Source of the DNA: Pseudomonas fluorescens
GTDB lineage: Bacteria; Pseudomonadota; Gammaproteobacteria; Pseudomonadales; Pseudomonadaceae
DNA length: 64,000 bases
Assembly: GCF_902497745.1 (NCBI RefSeq)
Contig: NZ_CABVHJ010000004.1
Location: forward strand, 150,528 to 214,527
Direction of reading: 5' to 3'
Numbering within the stretch: position 1 is the stretch's first letter; every line of letters begins with the position of its first letter. The notes below the pieces were generated by a model, which did no database searches, had not been told where the DNA came from, and saw only the letters and a list, made by a program, of their open reading frames with translations. The translations under genes were made by a program, and so were the position numbers. Shown piece by piece: positions 28,639-37,591 of the stretch.

Positions 28639-29064
28639 ATGTCCACCCCTCAGCGCACCGACTACCCACACTTCCAGCCCATCACCACACGCTGGCACGA
28701 CAACGACGCCTACGGTCACGTCAACAACGTCACCTATTACAGCTTCTTCGATACGGCGGTGAACACTTACCTGATACAGGTTGGTGGTCTGGATATTCAT
28801 GACGGTGAGGTAGTGGGGTTCGTGGTGAGTTCGGCGTGTGATTACTTCGCCTCGATCGCGTTTCCGGATCTGATCGAGATCGGTCTGCGAGTCGGTAAGC
28901 TGGGTAACAGTTCCGTGCAATACGAACTGGCAGTGTTCAAGGTCGGTGAAAGCGAGGCGTGTGCGGCCGGGCGCTTCGTTCACGTATTCGTCGATCGGGC
29001 GAGTAATCAGCCGGTGCCGATTCCTGCCGAACTGCGGCAGGCACTGGAATCTCTGGTGGTGTAA
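28639..29064 (+). CDS. Acyl-CoA thioesterase, 4HBT/YbgC type
   Basis: A 141-aa hotdog thioesterase. The N-terminal [22 protein letters not shown] is the 4-hydroxybenzoyl-CoA thioesterase/YbgC signature with the catalytic Asp and neighbouring His/Asn. It hydrolyses acyl-CoA thioesters in the cytoplasm; chain-length preference is not predictable. The position next to 3-hydroxyacyl-CoA dehydrogenase suggests a beta-oxidation or CoA-recycling role. A bidirectional terminator follows. Confidence 0.9.
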   Translation: MSTPQRTDYPHFQPITTRWHDNDAYGHVNNVTYYSFFDTAVNTYLIQVGGLDIHDGEVVGFVVSSACDYFASIAFPDLIEIGLRVGKLGNSSVQYELAVFKVGESEACAAGRFVHVFVDRASNQPVPIPAELRQALESLVV

Positions 29065-29074
29065 GAAGGCAAAA

Positions 29075-29103
29075 AAAATCGCAGCCCTTGGGCTGCGATT
29101 TTG
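29075..29103. terminator. Bidirectional terminator between convergent genes
   Basis: Stem AATCGCAGCCC/GGGCTGCGATT with a two-base loop, an A-run on the left and a T-run on the right. It ends both the thioesterase and the glycine-zipper gene. Confidence 0.9.
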
Positions 29104-29117
29104 TTCAAGCATTCGCC

Positions 29118-29600
29118 TTAACGGTGGCGATAGTACTTGTGATGCTTGCGGTGGCCATAGGCATGGCCGCGACCTGGGTGGCCGTCGCGGTAGTAGCGAC
29201 GATCATCATGGCGACGGTCGTAGCGACGATCGTCGTCATCGCTCTTGTTGCCCATGTAGTTGCCCAGCGCGCCACCGGCGCCGCCACCTGCTGCGGAGCC
29301 GATCAGGCTGCCGGTGGTGCCGCCCATGCTGCGGCCGACCACGTTGCCGCCGGCTGCGCCCAGCGCACCACCGATGGCGGCTTCGCCACGGCTGCGTTTG
29401 TCGGCGCCGACCGCACTACCACCCGCGCCGCCCAAGGCTGCGCCGATGGTGGAACCTGTATTGCCGCCTAAGGACTGACCGACGACCGAGCCAAGAACCC
29501 CGCCCAATGCGCCGCCCACACCTGCTTCGGTGGTGCCGCCTGCGGAAGCAAAACCACTGACCAGGCCAAGGGACAACAAGAGAATCGAGGAGAACTTCAT
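29118..29600 (-). CDS. Glycine-zipper envelope protein
   Basis: A 160-aa exported protein. The signal peptide ends near FASAGG (residue 20). The middle (residues 25-115) is a long run of GxxxG-type glycine zippers (GGALGGVLGSVVGQSLGG, GGTTGSLIGSAAGGG), typical of envelope-associated glycine-zipper 2TM proteins. The C-terminal 45 residues are rich in Arg, Tyr, His and Asp (DDDDRRYDRRHDDRRYY). Function unknown; a role in envelope stress or membrane association is inferred from the class. Confidence 0.82.
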   Translation of the reverse strand: MKFSSILLLSLGLVSGFASAGGTTEAGVGGALGGVLGSVVGQSLGGNTGSTIGAALGGAGGSAVGADKRSRGEAAIGGALGAAGGNVVGRSMGGTTGSLIGSAAGGGAGGALGNYMGNKSDDDDRRYDRRHDDRRYYRDGHPGRGHAYGHRKHHKYYRHR

Positions 29601-29841
29601 AGATGAGCCTCAAAGGGATGACGGCGCCGATCCTGAGGCTCTGAACTGGGCGTGACAATCGAAATCCGACGAATAACACGACTTGTATACAATATTGCAA
29701 GTTGCTGTTTTTTCACCGGAACTTAACCGGTTTTCGCCGGTCTTTAGCTACTTCGGACAGGCCGTTTTTGTGAAAAAGCGGCCTTTTTTGTGGGCGGTTG
29801 AAAAGTGCTTGAGCTCAGACATGTATTGCTTGAACCGACGC

Positions 29842-29907
29842 CTTCGCGAGCAAGCTCGCTCCCACATTTGAAACGCATTCCAATGTAGGAGCGAGCTTGC
29901 TCGCGAA
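29842..29907. repeat. REP palindrome, GAGCAAGCTCGCTCCCAC type
   Basis: Inverted arms 29842-29866 and 29884-29907. It lies just after the 3' end of the molybdoenzyme gene. The rest of 29601-29841 is AT-rich and holds a short hairpin GGCCGTTTTTGTGAAAAAGC, but no gene. Confidence 0.9.
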
Positions 29908-29928
29908 TAGGCCGGTACTGACACCGCT

Positions 29929-32277
29929 TTAAGCGGATTTAGCCATGATCAACCCAGTCTCACTCGCCGCTTCCAGTCGAATCGCAATGAACTTCGATGT
30001 CGGCGTATGACTGCCATCCCCAGTGCTTTCCAGCGGCACCAGCGGATTCACTTCCGGGTAATAAGCCGCTGCCTGCCCCGCCGGAATATCAAATGCGAGC
30101 AGCGTGAAGCCTTTCACCCGACGCTCACGACCATCGTCCCATATCGAAACAATGTCAGCCTTCTGCCCAGGCCGGAAGCCCAGACGAATGATGTCCGCCT
30201 CGTTGGCAAACAACACATCGCGCTGGCCTTTGACCCCGCGATAACGGTCGTCGAGACCATAAATCGTCGTGTTGTACTGATCGTGGGAGCGCATTGATTG
30301 CAGGATCAGATCCGGCAGTTGCCCAGTGGCGCGGGTGCGTTCGTGCACCAGATCCTTGGGCAGCATGTTCGCGCGGAAATTGGCTCGGCCCGACGGCGTG
30401 TTCCATTTGCGTGCGCCGGCGCTGTTGCCGAGGTAGAAGCCGCCCGGGTTTTTGATCTTCTCGTTGAACTCTTTGAAATTGGGAATGGTGTCGGCAATCA
30501 GTTCGCGGATGCGCCCGTAGTCGGCCACCAACCAGTTCCAGTCCACCGGTTTGCTGCCCAGCGTGGCAGCGGCGATGCCGGCAATGATCGACGGCTCGGA
30601 GCGCATCTGGTTCGACAGCGGCTGCAACTGGCCGTTGGAGGCGTGAACCATGCTGAACGAGTCTTCCACGGTCACCGCTTGCGGGCCTTCGGTCTGGATG
30701 TCGATGTCGGTCCGACCGAGGCACGGCAGGATCAGCGCGTCTTTACCGTGAGCGAGGTGGCTGCGGTTGAGTTTGGTGCTGATCTGCACGGTCAGGTCGC
30801 AATTGCTCAGGGCTTCGAACGTACGCGGGCTGTCCGGCGTGGCTTGGGCGAAGTTGCCGCCCAGGCCGATAAAGACTTTGGCGCGACCCTCAGCCATTGC
30901 GTGGATCGCTTCAACCACGTTGTGGCCGTTGTGGCGTGGCACCTTGAACTGGAAGCGTCGCTCCAGCGAATCGAGGAACGCCACTGGCGGACGCTCGTTG
31001 ATGCCCATCGTGCGGTCGCCCTGCACGTTACTGTGACCGCGCACCGGGCACAGGCCGGCGCCCGGTTTGCCGATGTTGCCGCGCAGCAGCATCAGGTTGG
31101 CGATTTCCTGGATGGTCGGCACCGAATGGCGATGCTGGGTGATGCCCATCGCCCAGCACATGATTACGTTCTTGCCCTTGGCGTACATGCGCGCGGCTTG
31201 CTCGATTTCGACGAGGGTCAGGCCGGATTGCTCGACGATCTGTTCCCACGGGGTATCGTCGACGACACCGAGGTACTCCAGCACATTGGTGCTGTGGGCG
31301 TTGAGGAAGTCGTGATCGAACACAGCAGGCTCGCCAGCCTTCTGCGCATCGCGCTCCCATTGCAGGAGGAACTTGGCCATGCCGCGCAGCAGCGCCATGT
31401 CACCGCCAAGTGCTGGACGGAAGTAGGCGGTGTTGGTCGGTTTATCGCCGTTGGTGAGCATTTCGATCGGATGTTGCGGATGCTGGAAGCGCTCCAGACC
31501 ACGTTCTTTCAACGGATTGATACACACCACTTGTGCACCGCGCTTCACCGCTTCACGCAACGGTTCGAGCATGCGTGGGTGGTTGGTCCCGGGGTTCTGG
31601 CCCCAGACGAAAATCGCATCGGCGTGTTCGAAATCGTCAAAGGTCACGGTGCCTTTGCCGACGCCAACGCTTTGCGCCAAGGCGACACCGCTGGCCTCGT
31701 GGCACATGTTCGAGCAGTCAGGGAAGTTGTTGGTGCCGTAGGCGCGTACGAACAGCTGATAAAGATACGCCGCCTCGTTGCTGGCGCGACCCGAGGTGTA
31801 GAACTCGGCCAGGTCCGGGCTCGGCAGGCTTTGCAGGTGCTTGGCAATCAGCGTGTAAGCGTCGTCCCAGCTGATCGGCTTGTAGCGATCGGTTTCGGCA
31901 TCGTAGACCATCGGCTCGGTCAGGCGACCCTGATACTCAAGCCAGTAATCGCTCTGCTCCAGCAGCGAAGTGACGCTGTGCTTGGCGAAGAACTTGGCAT
32001 CGACGCGGCGCTTGGTGGCTTCCCAGTTCACCGCTTTAGCGCCGTTCTCACAGAACTTGACCATGCCGCTTTCCGGCGAATCGCCCCACGCGCAACCCGG
32101 GCAGTCGAAGCCGCCGTTCTGGTTGGTCTTGAGCATCATGCGCAGGTTTTTCAGGGCGTTGTCGCTGGTCAACCAGGCCTGAGCCACACTGATCAGGGCA
32201 CCCCAGCCGCCGGCGGCACCTTTGTAAGGCTTGTAGCGCGGGACAGGTTTCTGGTCGGCTTGATGATGTTGGCTCAC
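29929..32277 (-). CDS. YdeP/FdhF-type molybdopterin oxidoreductase
   Basis: A 782-aa molybdenum enzyme of the FdhF/YdeP family (formate dehydrogenase alpha-subunit-like). The N-terminal region has a CPGCAWGDSPE segment in place of the classical four-Cys iron-sulfur motif. The molybdopterin domains follow (WDDAYTLIAKHL, FYTSGRASNEAAYLYQLF, NMCHEASGVAL, FVWGQNPGTNHPRML), and the C-terminal molydop-binding domain carries RSHDQYNTTIYGL and DDRYRGVKGQR. The candidate active residue is the Cys in NMCHEASG. The GTG start overlaps the fdhD stop (GTGA). E. coli YdeP contributes to acid resistance; whether this enzyme oxidises formate is unknown. No electron-transfer subunit lies nearby. Confidence 0.88.
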   Translation of the reverse strand: MSQHHQADQKPVPRYKPYKGAAGGWGALISVAQAWLTSDNALKNLRMMLKTNQNGGFDCPGCAWGDSPESGMVKFCENGAKAVNWEATKRRVDAKFFAKHSVTSLLEQSDYWLEYQGRLTEPMVYDAETDRYKPISWDDAYTLIAKHLQSLPSPDLAEFYTSGRASNEAAYLYQLFVRAYGTNNFPDCSNMCHEASGVALAQSVGVGKGTVTFDDFEHADAIFVWGQNPGTNHPRMLEPLREAVKRGAQVVCINPLKERGLERFQHPQHPIEMLTNGDKPTNTAYFRPALGGDMALLRGMAKFLLQWERDAQKAGEPAVFDHDFLNAHSTNVLEYLGVVDDTPWEQIVEQSGLTLVEIEQAARMYAKGKNVIMCWAMGITQHRHSVPTIQEIANLMLLRGNIGKPGAGLCPVRGHSNVQGDRTMGINERPPVAFLDSLERRFQFKVPRHNGHNVVEAIHAMAEGRAKVFIGLGGNFAQATPDSPRTFEALSNCDLTVQISTKLNRSHLAHGKDALILPCLGRTDIDIQTEGPQAVTVEDSFSMVHASNGQLQPLSNQMRSEPSIIAGIAAATLGSKPVDWNWLVADYGRIRELIADTIPNFKEFNEKIKNPGGFYLGNSAGARKWNTPSGRANFRANMLPKDLVHERTRATGQLPDLILQSMRSHDQYNTTIYGLDDRYRGVKGQRDVLFANEADIIRLGFRPGQKADIVSIWDDGRERRVKGFTLLAFDIPAGQAAAYYPEVNPLVPLESTGDGSHTPTSKFIAIRLEAASETGLIMAKSA

Positions 32278-33113
32278 GCTTGATTCTCCATCGCGGGGCT
32301 ATACACCCGCGGCGCACTTTTCTGCGGCAGGTGGATGAGATTGAGGTTGTGTCGACGGGCCCATTGCACGGCAAGGCCCGTGGGTGCGGACAGGCTGACC
32401 AAGGTCTGGATGCCGGCGCGCAAGACTTTCTGGATCAATTCGAGACTGCAGCGGCTGGTGACAATCGCCAGGCCGCCTGCTGTGGATATCTTCTGGCGGA
32501 TCAGTCCACCGATCAGCTTGTCGAGGGCGTTGTGCCGGCCGATGTCTTCACGACCGAGCAACAATTCGCCGCTGGCGTTCATGAACACCGCCGCGTGCAC
32601 CGCACCGCAGTACTGGCCCAAGGGTTGAAAAGCACTGATGCGCTGACGCAAACCGTCGAGCCACTCAATCGGCGGCAACGGCGCACCGGGCAGGACTTTC
32701 AGATCAGGCAGCGCCTGTTCCACCGCTTCAACGCCGCACAATCCGCAACCGCTGGTGCCGGCCATTTGCCGACGCTGTTGCTTGAGGTTCCAGAAGGCGC
32801 GGTTGGCGATGGTCACTTGCGCGTATTGCGCGGAGCCGGCACCGGTCAGTTGCAGGTCATAGATGTCGGTCGCGTCCTCGATGATGCCGCTGCCGAGGCT
32901 GAAGCCGACGATGAAGTCTTCCAGGTCGGTCGGCGTCACCAGCATCACCGCCTGACTGATGCCGTTGTAGGCGATCGCCAACGCAACTTCCTCGGCCAGC
33001 GCAGTGCTGGCCGATTCCTCGCGGGGTAAATCGCTGTAACTGTAGGTCTGGCTGGCGGCAGGCGCGGGCGTTTCAATTGCAGGCGCCGCGCAGGCTGGGC
33101 GCTTGGCGTTCAT
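32274..33113 (-). CDS. fdhD: Formate dehydrogenase accessory sulfurtransferase FdhD
   Basis: A 279-aa protein that transfers sulfur from IscS to the molybdenum cofactor before insertion into the formate dehydrogenase. The essential Cys pair is seen in TSGCGLCGVEA (CxxC), and REDIGRHNALDKLIGG is the family signature. Length matches the family. It is coupled by a four-base overlap to the downstream molybdoenzyme, which makes that enzyme its client. Confidence 0.93.
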   Translation of the reverse strand: MNAKRPACAAPAIETPAPAASQTYSYSDLPREESASTALAEEVALAIAYNGISQAVMLVTPTDLEDFIVGFSLGSGIIEDATDIYDLQLTGAGSAQYAQVTIANRAFWNLKQQRRQMAGTSGCGLCGVEAVEQALPDLKVLPGAPLPPIEWLDGLRQRISAFQPLGQYCGAVHAAVFMNASGELLLGREDIGRHNALDKLIGGLIRQKISTAGGLAIVTSRCSLELIQKVLRAGIQTLVSLSAPTGLAVQWARRHNLNLIHLPQKSAPRVYSPAMENQA

Positions 33114-33205
33114 GGCATCACCGACGGTTTGATCAACGTTAAGACTAGGCGCGGCAACTTGTCGCGTCTAATCGCTACTGTCGATCTATCGATAGATGCC
33201 GTCGA

Positions 33206-34093
33206 TCAAGCGTCGTCTGGCGATTGTTGATAAAGCGCGAAACAGGCCTCGGCCAGCGCCGAGCGTGGCGCTCCGCGGCGCATGATCAGGCCCAGCGGGG
33301 CGAGCGTTTGAGCGTTTTCGATGGGTTGCAGGCGCAGGTGATCGGTGAGTTTTTCCAGACCACCGTCGAGCGGCATGATCGCGCAGCAAAAGCCGCCGTG
33401 TACTGCTTGTAACAATTGATGCACGGCGTCGGTTTGCAGCAAGGGTTGCGGGGTCAGCCCACGACTGTGGAAGTTGTGGTCGATGGACTGGCGAAAGTGC
33501 ATGCCGCTGGTGAGCATGCCCAGCGGCAGTTCGATCAGCGATTCCCAACTCAACGGTGTGTCGCCAAAGGTGAAAGAGCGTTGGTCGTAGAGCAGGCTCA
33601 TGCGCGTTTCGCTAAAGGCCAGGGACTCGAAGCGTTCGTTGTCCAGACGATCGAGATACGACACGCCGAGATCGATGCGGTTGTTCGCCAGATGTTCGAG
33701 GATCTGCTCGGAACTCAGCGCCGACATTTCAAAGCGCAAATTCGGGTGGGCGCTGTGCAGGCGTTGCATCAACGGCAGCGGATCGAAACTCGACAGCGGC
33801 ACCACGCCCAGCCGCAGCGTGCCGATCAGGTTGCCGCGACACGCCGCCGCTTCGGCGTGCAAGCCGTCATAAGCCGCCATCACCGAGCGCGCCCACGCCA
33901 GTACGCGCTCGCCCGGCGCGGTGAAGCCTTCGAAGCGCTGGCCACGGTTGACCAGCGGCAGGTCGAGTTCTTCTTCGAGGCTGCGCAGGCGCATCGACAG
34001 GGTTGGCTGGGTAATGTGGCAACGCGCGGCGGCCTGGCCGAAGTGGCGGGTTTCGTCGAGGGCGATGAGGAATTTCAGCTGCTTGATGTCCAT
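33206..34093 (-). CDS. LysR-family transcriptional regulator
   Basis: A 295-aa LTTR. The N-terminal winged helix is QLKFLIALDETRHFGQAAARCHITQPTLSMRLRSLEEELDLPLV, and the effector domain begins near residue 90. I start at ATG 34093 with GGAG five bases upstream. It precedes fdhD and the molybdoenzyme on the same strand after a gap of 92 bases, so it may regulate or share transcription with them. The effector is unknown. Confidence 0.88.
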   Translation of the reverse strand: MDIKQLKFLIALDETRHFGQAAARCHITQPTLSMRLRSLEEELDLPLVNRGQRFEGFTAPGERVLAWARSVMAAYDGLHAEAAACRGNLIGTLRLGVVPLSSFDPLPLMQRLHSAHPNLRFEMSALSSEQILEHLANNRIDLGVSYLDRLDNERFESLAFSETRMSLLYDQRSFTFGDTPLSWESLIELPLGMLTSGMHFRQSIDHNFHSRGLTPQPLLQTDAVHQLLQAVHGGFCCAIMPLDGGLEKLTDHLRLQPIENAQTLAPLGLIMRRGAPRSALAEACFALYQQSPDDA

Positions 34094-34231
34094 CTTCGCT
34101 CCGGGTGTTGGCAAGGGTGGCAGATTCTACCGCTTGCGTGATCGCAGGGTCATTGGTCGGCTTGGAACCGGGTTTGTCTGCGGTGGTCTAGGCTTGGACG
34201 ACTGACCCTTTATTCCATGGAGAGAACCACG

Positions 34232-34672
34232 ATGAGTCTTTTAAGTTTTGTAAAAGAAGCCGGTGAAAAGCTGCTCGATCTGCTGACCCCGGGTAACGCC
34301 AATGCCAGTGAGCAGTTGAAGGAACACATCAGCAAGGTCGGCCTGGGCAATCCGAATGTGCAGGCGACGGTGGATGGCGACAAAGTGACAGTCACCGGTG
34401 AAGTCGCGAGTCAGGAAGAGAAGGAAAAAATTCTCCTCGCCGTGGGCAATATTGAAGGCGTGGGCAGCGTTGATGATCAGATCACCGTGACCGGGCCAGT
34501 TGTCACTGCCGCGCAATTTGTCGTGGTCAAGTCTGGTGACACCCTCAGCGCGATTTCTCTGCGCGTGTACGGGGATGCCAACAAGTATCAGAAAATTTTC
34601 GACGCCAACAAACCGATGCTCAAGGATGTGAACAAAATCTATCCGGGGCAGACTCTGCGTATTCCTGAGTAA
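34232..34672 (+). CDS. lysM: BON/LysM-domain protein (Kbp/YgaU type)
   Basis: A 146-aa small protein with an N-terminal BON domain ([40 protein letters not shown]) and a C-terminal LysM domain ([33 protein letters not shown]). E. coli Kbp (149 aa) binds potassium ions. No signal peptide is visible, as in Kbp. I chose ATG 34232 with GGAGAG upstream. A REP element follows. Confidence 0.92.
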   Translation: MSLLSFVKEAGEKLLDLLTPGNANASEQLKEHISKVGLGNPNVQATVDGDKVTVTGEVASQEEKEKILLAVGNIEGVGSVDDQITVTGPVVTAAQFVVVKSGDTLSAISLRVYGDANKYQKIFDANKPMLKDVNKIYPGQTLRIPE

Positions 34673-34683
34673 CACAACACTCC

Positions 34684-34768
34684 TGTAGGAGCTGCCGCAG
34701 GCTGCGATCTTTTGACTTTGATTTTTCCAAACAAGATCAAAAGATCGCAGCCTTCGGCAGCTCCTACA
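34684..34768. repeat. REP palindrome, GTAGGAGCTGCCG type
   Basis: Second copy of the element at 7139-7222, with the same inner AAAAGATC arms. It lies between the convergent ends of the LysM gene and yrfG and almost touches the yrfG stop. Confidence 0.88.
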
Positions 34769-34772
34769 AAGA

Positions 34773-35435
34773 TCAAAGTCCTGCAATCAAACTGCGGTAA
34801 TCCTCGACGGCCGCAAACTCAGCCGTGTCCTTCGGCCCCTTGCGGCTGTCCGGCTCTTTCACCGCCAACAAATTCGCCACACCAAAATCCCGCGCACTGC
34901 GCAGAATCGGCAAGGTATCGTCGATAAACAGGCTACGCGCCGGATCAAAACCGATGTCCGCCTGCAATGCATCCCAAAACTGCGGGTTCTCCTTGGGATA
35001 ACCATAATCATGCGAGCTGATCAGCCGCTCGAAATACGGCGCCAGCTCAATCCGTTCCAGCTTCAGCGACAGTGAGTCGCGGTGCGCGTTGGTGATCATG
35101 ATCACCCGTTTGCCGGCGCGTTTGATCGCCGCCAGAAAGGTATCGGCATCCGGCCGCAAGGCAATCAAGTGCGCAGTTTCCAGCTTCAATTCACGCACCG
35201 ACAACTTCAGCTCGGCACTCCAGAAATCCAGGCAATACCACTGCAACTGACCGGCATGGCGTTCGAACAGCGGCTGCAATTCCATCTCGGCCATGGCCCG
35301 GCTGACCCCGTGCAATTCCGCGTAGCGCTGGGGCAGGTGTTCCAGCCAGAAATGATTGTCGAAGTGCAGATCCAGCAGCGTGCCGTCCATGTCGAGCAGA
35401 ACGGTATCGATGTCGGACCACGGTAATGAAGGCAT
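34773..35435 (-). CDS. yrfG: HAD-family GMP/IMP nucleotidase YrfG
   Basis: A 220-aa haloacid-dehalogenase phosphatase. Motif I is LLDMDGTLLDLHFDN (nucleophile Asp), motif II is IMITNAHRD, and motif IV lies in PARSLFIDDTLPILRSA. It acts on purine mononucleotides in E. coli. I start at ATG 35435 (PSLPWSDID), where the family starts; the frame to 35477 lacks a ribosome site. It is divergent from nudE, and yrfG, nudE and cysQ cluster together in many proteobacteria. Confidence 0.88.
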   Translation of the reverse strand: MPSLPWSDIDTVLLDMDGTLLDLHFDNHFWLEHLPQRYAELHGVSRAMAEMELQPLFERHAGQLQWYCLDFWSAELKLSVRELKLETAHLIALRPDADTFLAAIKRAGKRVIMITNAHRDSLSLKLERIELAPYFERLISSHDYGYPKENPQFWDALQADIGFDPARSLFIDDTLPILRSARDFGVANLLAVKEPDSRKGPKDTAEFAAVEDYRSLIAGL

Positions 35436-35524
35436 GGCAACGTCTCGAAACGGTAGAAAGATATCCGACATAAACAATCGGGAAAGCCGCGTTATAGTAG
35501 CGCGTTCACGCCAAGGAGCTTTGC

Positions 35525-36091
35525 ATGCGCCAGAAACCCACCGTACTTGCCCGCGAGATCGTCGCCACCAGTCGCCTGTTTTGCGTTGAAGAACTCAAAC
35601 TGCGTTTTTCCAACGGCGTGGAACGCACGTATGAGCGTCTGGTTGGCAAAGGTGCGGGTTACGGCGCGGTCATGATTGTGGCGATGCTGGATGCCGAGCA
35701 CGCGGTGTTGGTCGAAGAGTATTGCGGCGGTACTGATGAATATGAGTTGTCCCTGCCCAAAGGCCTGATCGAGCCCGGCGAGGATGTATTGGCAGCGGCC
35801 GAGCGGGAGCTCAAGGAAGAGGCCGGTTTTGGCGCGCGACAACTGGAACATCTAACCGAGCTGTCGCTGTCACCCGGTTACATGAGCCAGAAGATTCAGG
35901 TGGTCCTGGCCACTGATTTGTACGAAGAACGTCTGGAAGGCGACGAGCCTGAGCCGATGCGCGTCGACAAAGTGAACCTGCGCGAACTGTCGTCGCTGGC
36001 GCTCAATCCGCAATTTTCCGAAGGTCGCGCGTTGGCTGCGTTGTATCTGACCCGCGATCTGCTGACCCAGCGTGGGTTCTTTCCAGCATGA
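35525..36091 (+). CDS. nudE: ADP-compound hydrolase NudE (Nudix)
   Basis: A 188-aa Nudix hydrolase that cleaves ADP-ribose, Ap3A and NADH-like nucleotides. The Nudix box is GLIEPGEDVLAAAERELKEE followed by AGFGA, complete for GX5EX7REUXEEXGU. AAGGAG sits before ATG 35525. The 3' end overlaps cysQ by four bases (ATGA). Confidence 0.93.
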   Translation: MRQKPTVLAREIVATSRLFCVEELKLRFSNGVERTYERLVGKGAGYGAVMIVAMLDAEHAVLVEEYCGGTDEYELSLPKGLIEPGEDVLAAAERELKEEAGFGARQLEHLTELSLSPGYMSQKIQVVLATDLYEERLEGDEPEPMRVDKVNLRELSSLALNPQFSEGRALAALYLTRDLLTQRGFFPA

Positions 36092-36930
36092 GTGAGATGT
36101 CGATGAATTTTCCTCACCCGTTGATGGCGCCAGTAGTTGAGCTGGCATTGCAGGCTGGCGCGGCGATTCTGCCGTTCTGGCGTGTTGGCGTTGAAGTCAC
36201 GGCCAAGTACGATGACTCGCCGGTGACGGCGGCGGATCTGGCCGCGCATCACCTGATCGTCGCCGGGCTGACGGCTCTGGATCCGAGCATTCCAGTGCTG
36301 TCGGAAGAAGACGCCAACATTTCCCAGAGCGTGCGCGCCGGCTGGCAGCGCTGGTGGTTGGTGGATCCGCTGGATGGCACCAAAGAGTTCATCAGCGGCA
36401 GCGAAGAGTTCACCGTCAACATCGCGTTGATCGAAAACGGTCGAGTGGTGTTTGGCGTGGTATCGATGCCGACCAATGGTCGCTTTTATGTGGGCGGTGC
36501 GGGGTTTGGCGCATGGCGCTGCGACAAGGGTGGTACGCCGGTTTCGATTCAGGTGCGTGATGTACCGGGGCCGGGGGAGGCGTTTACCGTGGTAGCCAGC
36601 CGTCGGCATTCGAGTCCCGAGCAGGAGCGCTTGCTGGCGGGGTTGAGTGCGAGCCTGGGTGAGTTGCAATTGGCCAATATTGGCAGCTCGCTGAAATTCT
36701 GCCTGCTGGCTGAAGGCGCGGCGGATTGCTATCCGCGCCTGGCGCCGACCTCGCAGTGGGACACGGCGGCGGCGCAGGGTGTGCTCGAAGGGGCGGGCGG
36801 TGAAGTGCTGGATCTGCGCGGGGAAGCGTTCTGCTATCCGGCGCGGGAATCACTGTTGAACGAGTTCTTTTTGGCGCTGCCGGCGAAGGCGGCCTGGCGT
36901 TCCAGATTGTTGGAGTTGGCTCGGGGTTAA
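36088..36930 (+). CDS. cysQ: 3'(2'),5'-bisphosphate nucleotidase CysQ
   Basis: A 280-aa inositol-monophosphatase-fold enzyme that hydrolyses PAP (adenosine 3',5'-bisphosphate) to AMP during sulfate assimilation. Metal-binding residues are in LSEED and DPLDGTKEFISGSEEF, and the C-terminal WDTAAAQGVLEGAGG is present. The ATG overlaps the nudE stop; an internal ATG at 36103 is possible. It belongs with the window's other sulfur genes functionally, not by operon. Confidence 0.92.
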   Translation: MSEMSMNFPHPLMAPVVELALQAGAAILPFWRVGVEVTAKYDDSPVTAADLAAHHLIVAGLTALDPSIPVLSEEDANISQSVRAGWQRWWLVDPLDGTKEFISGSEEFTVNIALIENGRVVFGVVSMPTNGRFYVGGAGFGAWRCDKGGTPVSIQVRDVPGPGEAFTVVASRRHSSPEQERLLAGLSASLGELQLANIGSSLKFCLLAEGAADCYPRLAPTSQWDTAAAQGVLEGAGGEVLDLRGEAFCYPARESLLNEFFLALPAKAAWRSRLLELARG

Positions 36931-36947
36931 GAGGGCTGATCCGCAAT

Positions 36948-37126
36948 CCCCCTCACCCCAGCCCTCTCCCCCAGGAGAGGGAGCCGACCGCAGGATATTT
37001 GAGAGCTGCGCCGACCTGGTCGAGCTTTGCTGAATCCACAATCGCTGCGGTCTTTCAGGTCGATGTATAACGCAAGACACCTCGGTCAGTTCCCTCTCCC
37101 TTTGGGAGAGGGTTAGGGTGAGGGGC
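36948..37126. repeat. Inverted-repeat element (copy E) between convergent genes
   Basis: Two boxes of the CCCCTCACCC family and a spacer that matches the complement of copy C (TCTTTCAGGTCGATGTATAA and ACACCTCGGTCAGT). It lies between the 3' ends of cysQ and a thioesterase gene. Confidence 0.85.
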
Positions 37127-37135
37127 TTTTGATTG

Positions 37136-37591
37136 TCAGCGATGCAAAACGTACTGCCCCGTAAATGTCACGGCGTCTTCTTCGCTACCCTGATTGACGA
37201 TCCGCGTATTCAACGTCAACCGCGCCCGCCCATAACGCCGATACATCGCCAGAAACTTCTTCCACACCGCCGCATCCGACGCCGGACACATCGCCACGGC
37301 ATCTCCGGTGACCGGAAGCGGATAACTGATCTGCCCCTCCTGAATCACAATGTGCCCGTCGATGATTCCTTCTTCTTTCAGACGCAAATGCAACCAGCCC
37401 CAACCGGCCAGCACCGCGCCGCAGTAAAGGCTGCCACCGAACATCGTGCTCTTGTGATTGACGTTCGGCTCGAGTGGCAAATGCAGACTCAACTGCTGTT
37501 CATGCCAGTCGAGTACTTTGAGGCCCATGTCCCGTGTCAGCGGGATGTCGTGATGCAGGACCGACTCCAGATAGCGAGTGTCTGTGCTCAT
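37136..37591 (-). CDS. YiiD-C-type hotdog thioesterase
   Basis: A 151-aa protein with the thioesterase domain seen at the C-terminus of YiiD. The family segments NVNHKSTMFGGSLYCGAVLAGWGW and GHIVIQEGQISYPLPVTGD are clear. Its start overlaps the dctD stop by four bases, so it is the third gene of the dctB-dctD transcript. A role in thioester turnover is inferred; no link to dicarboxylate uptake is obvious. Confidence 0.83.
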   Translation of the reverse strand: MSTDTRYLESVLHHDIPLTRDMGLKVLDWHEQQLSLHLPLEPNVNHKSTMFGGSLYCGAVLAGWGWLHLRLKEEGIIDGHIVIQEGQISYPLPVTGDAVAMCPASDAAVWKKFLAMYRRYGRARLTLNTRIVNQGSEEDAVTFTGQYVLHR

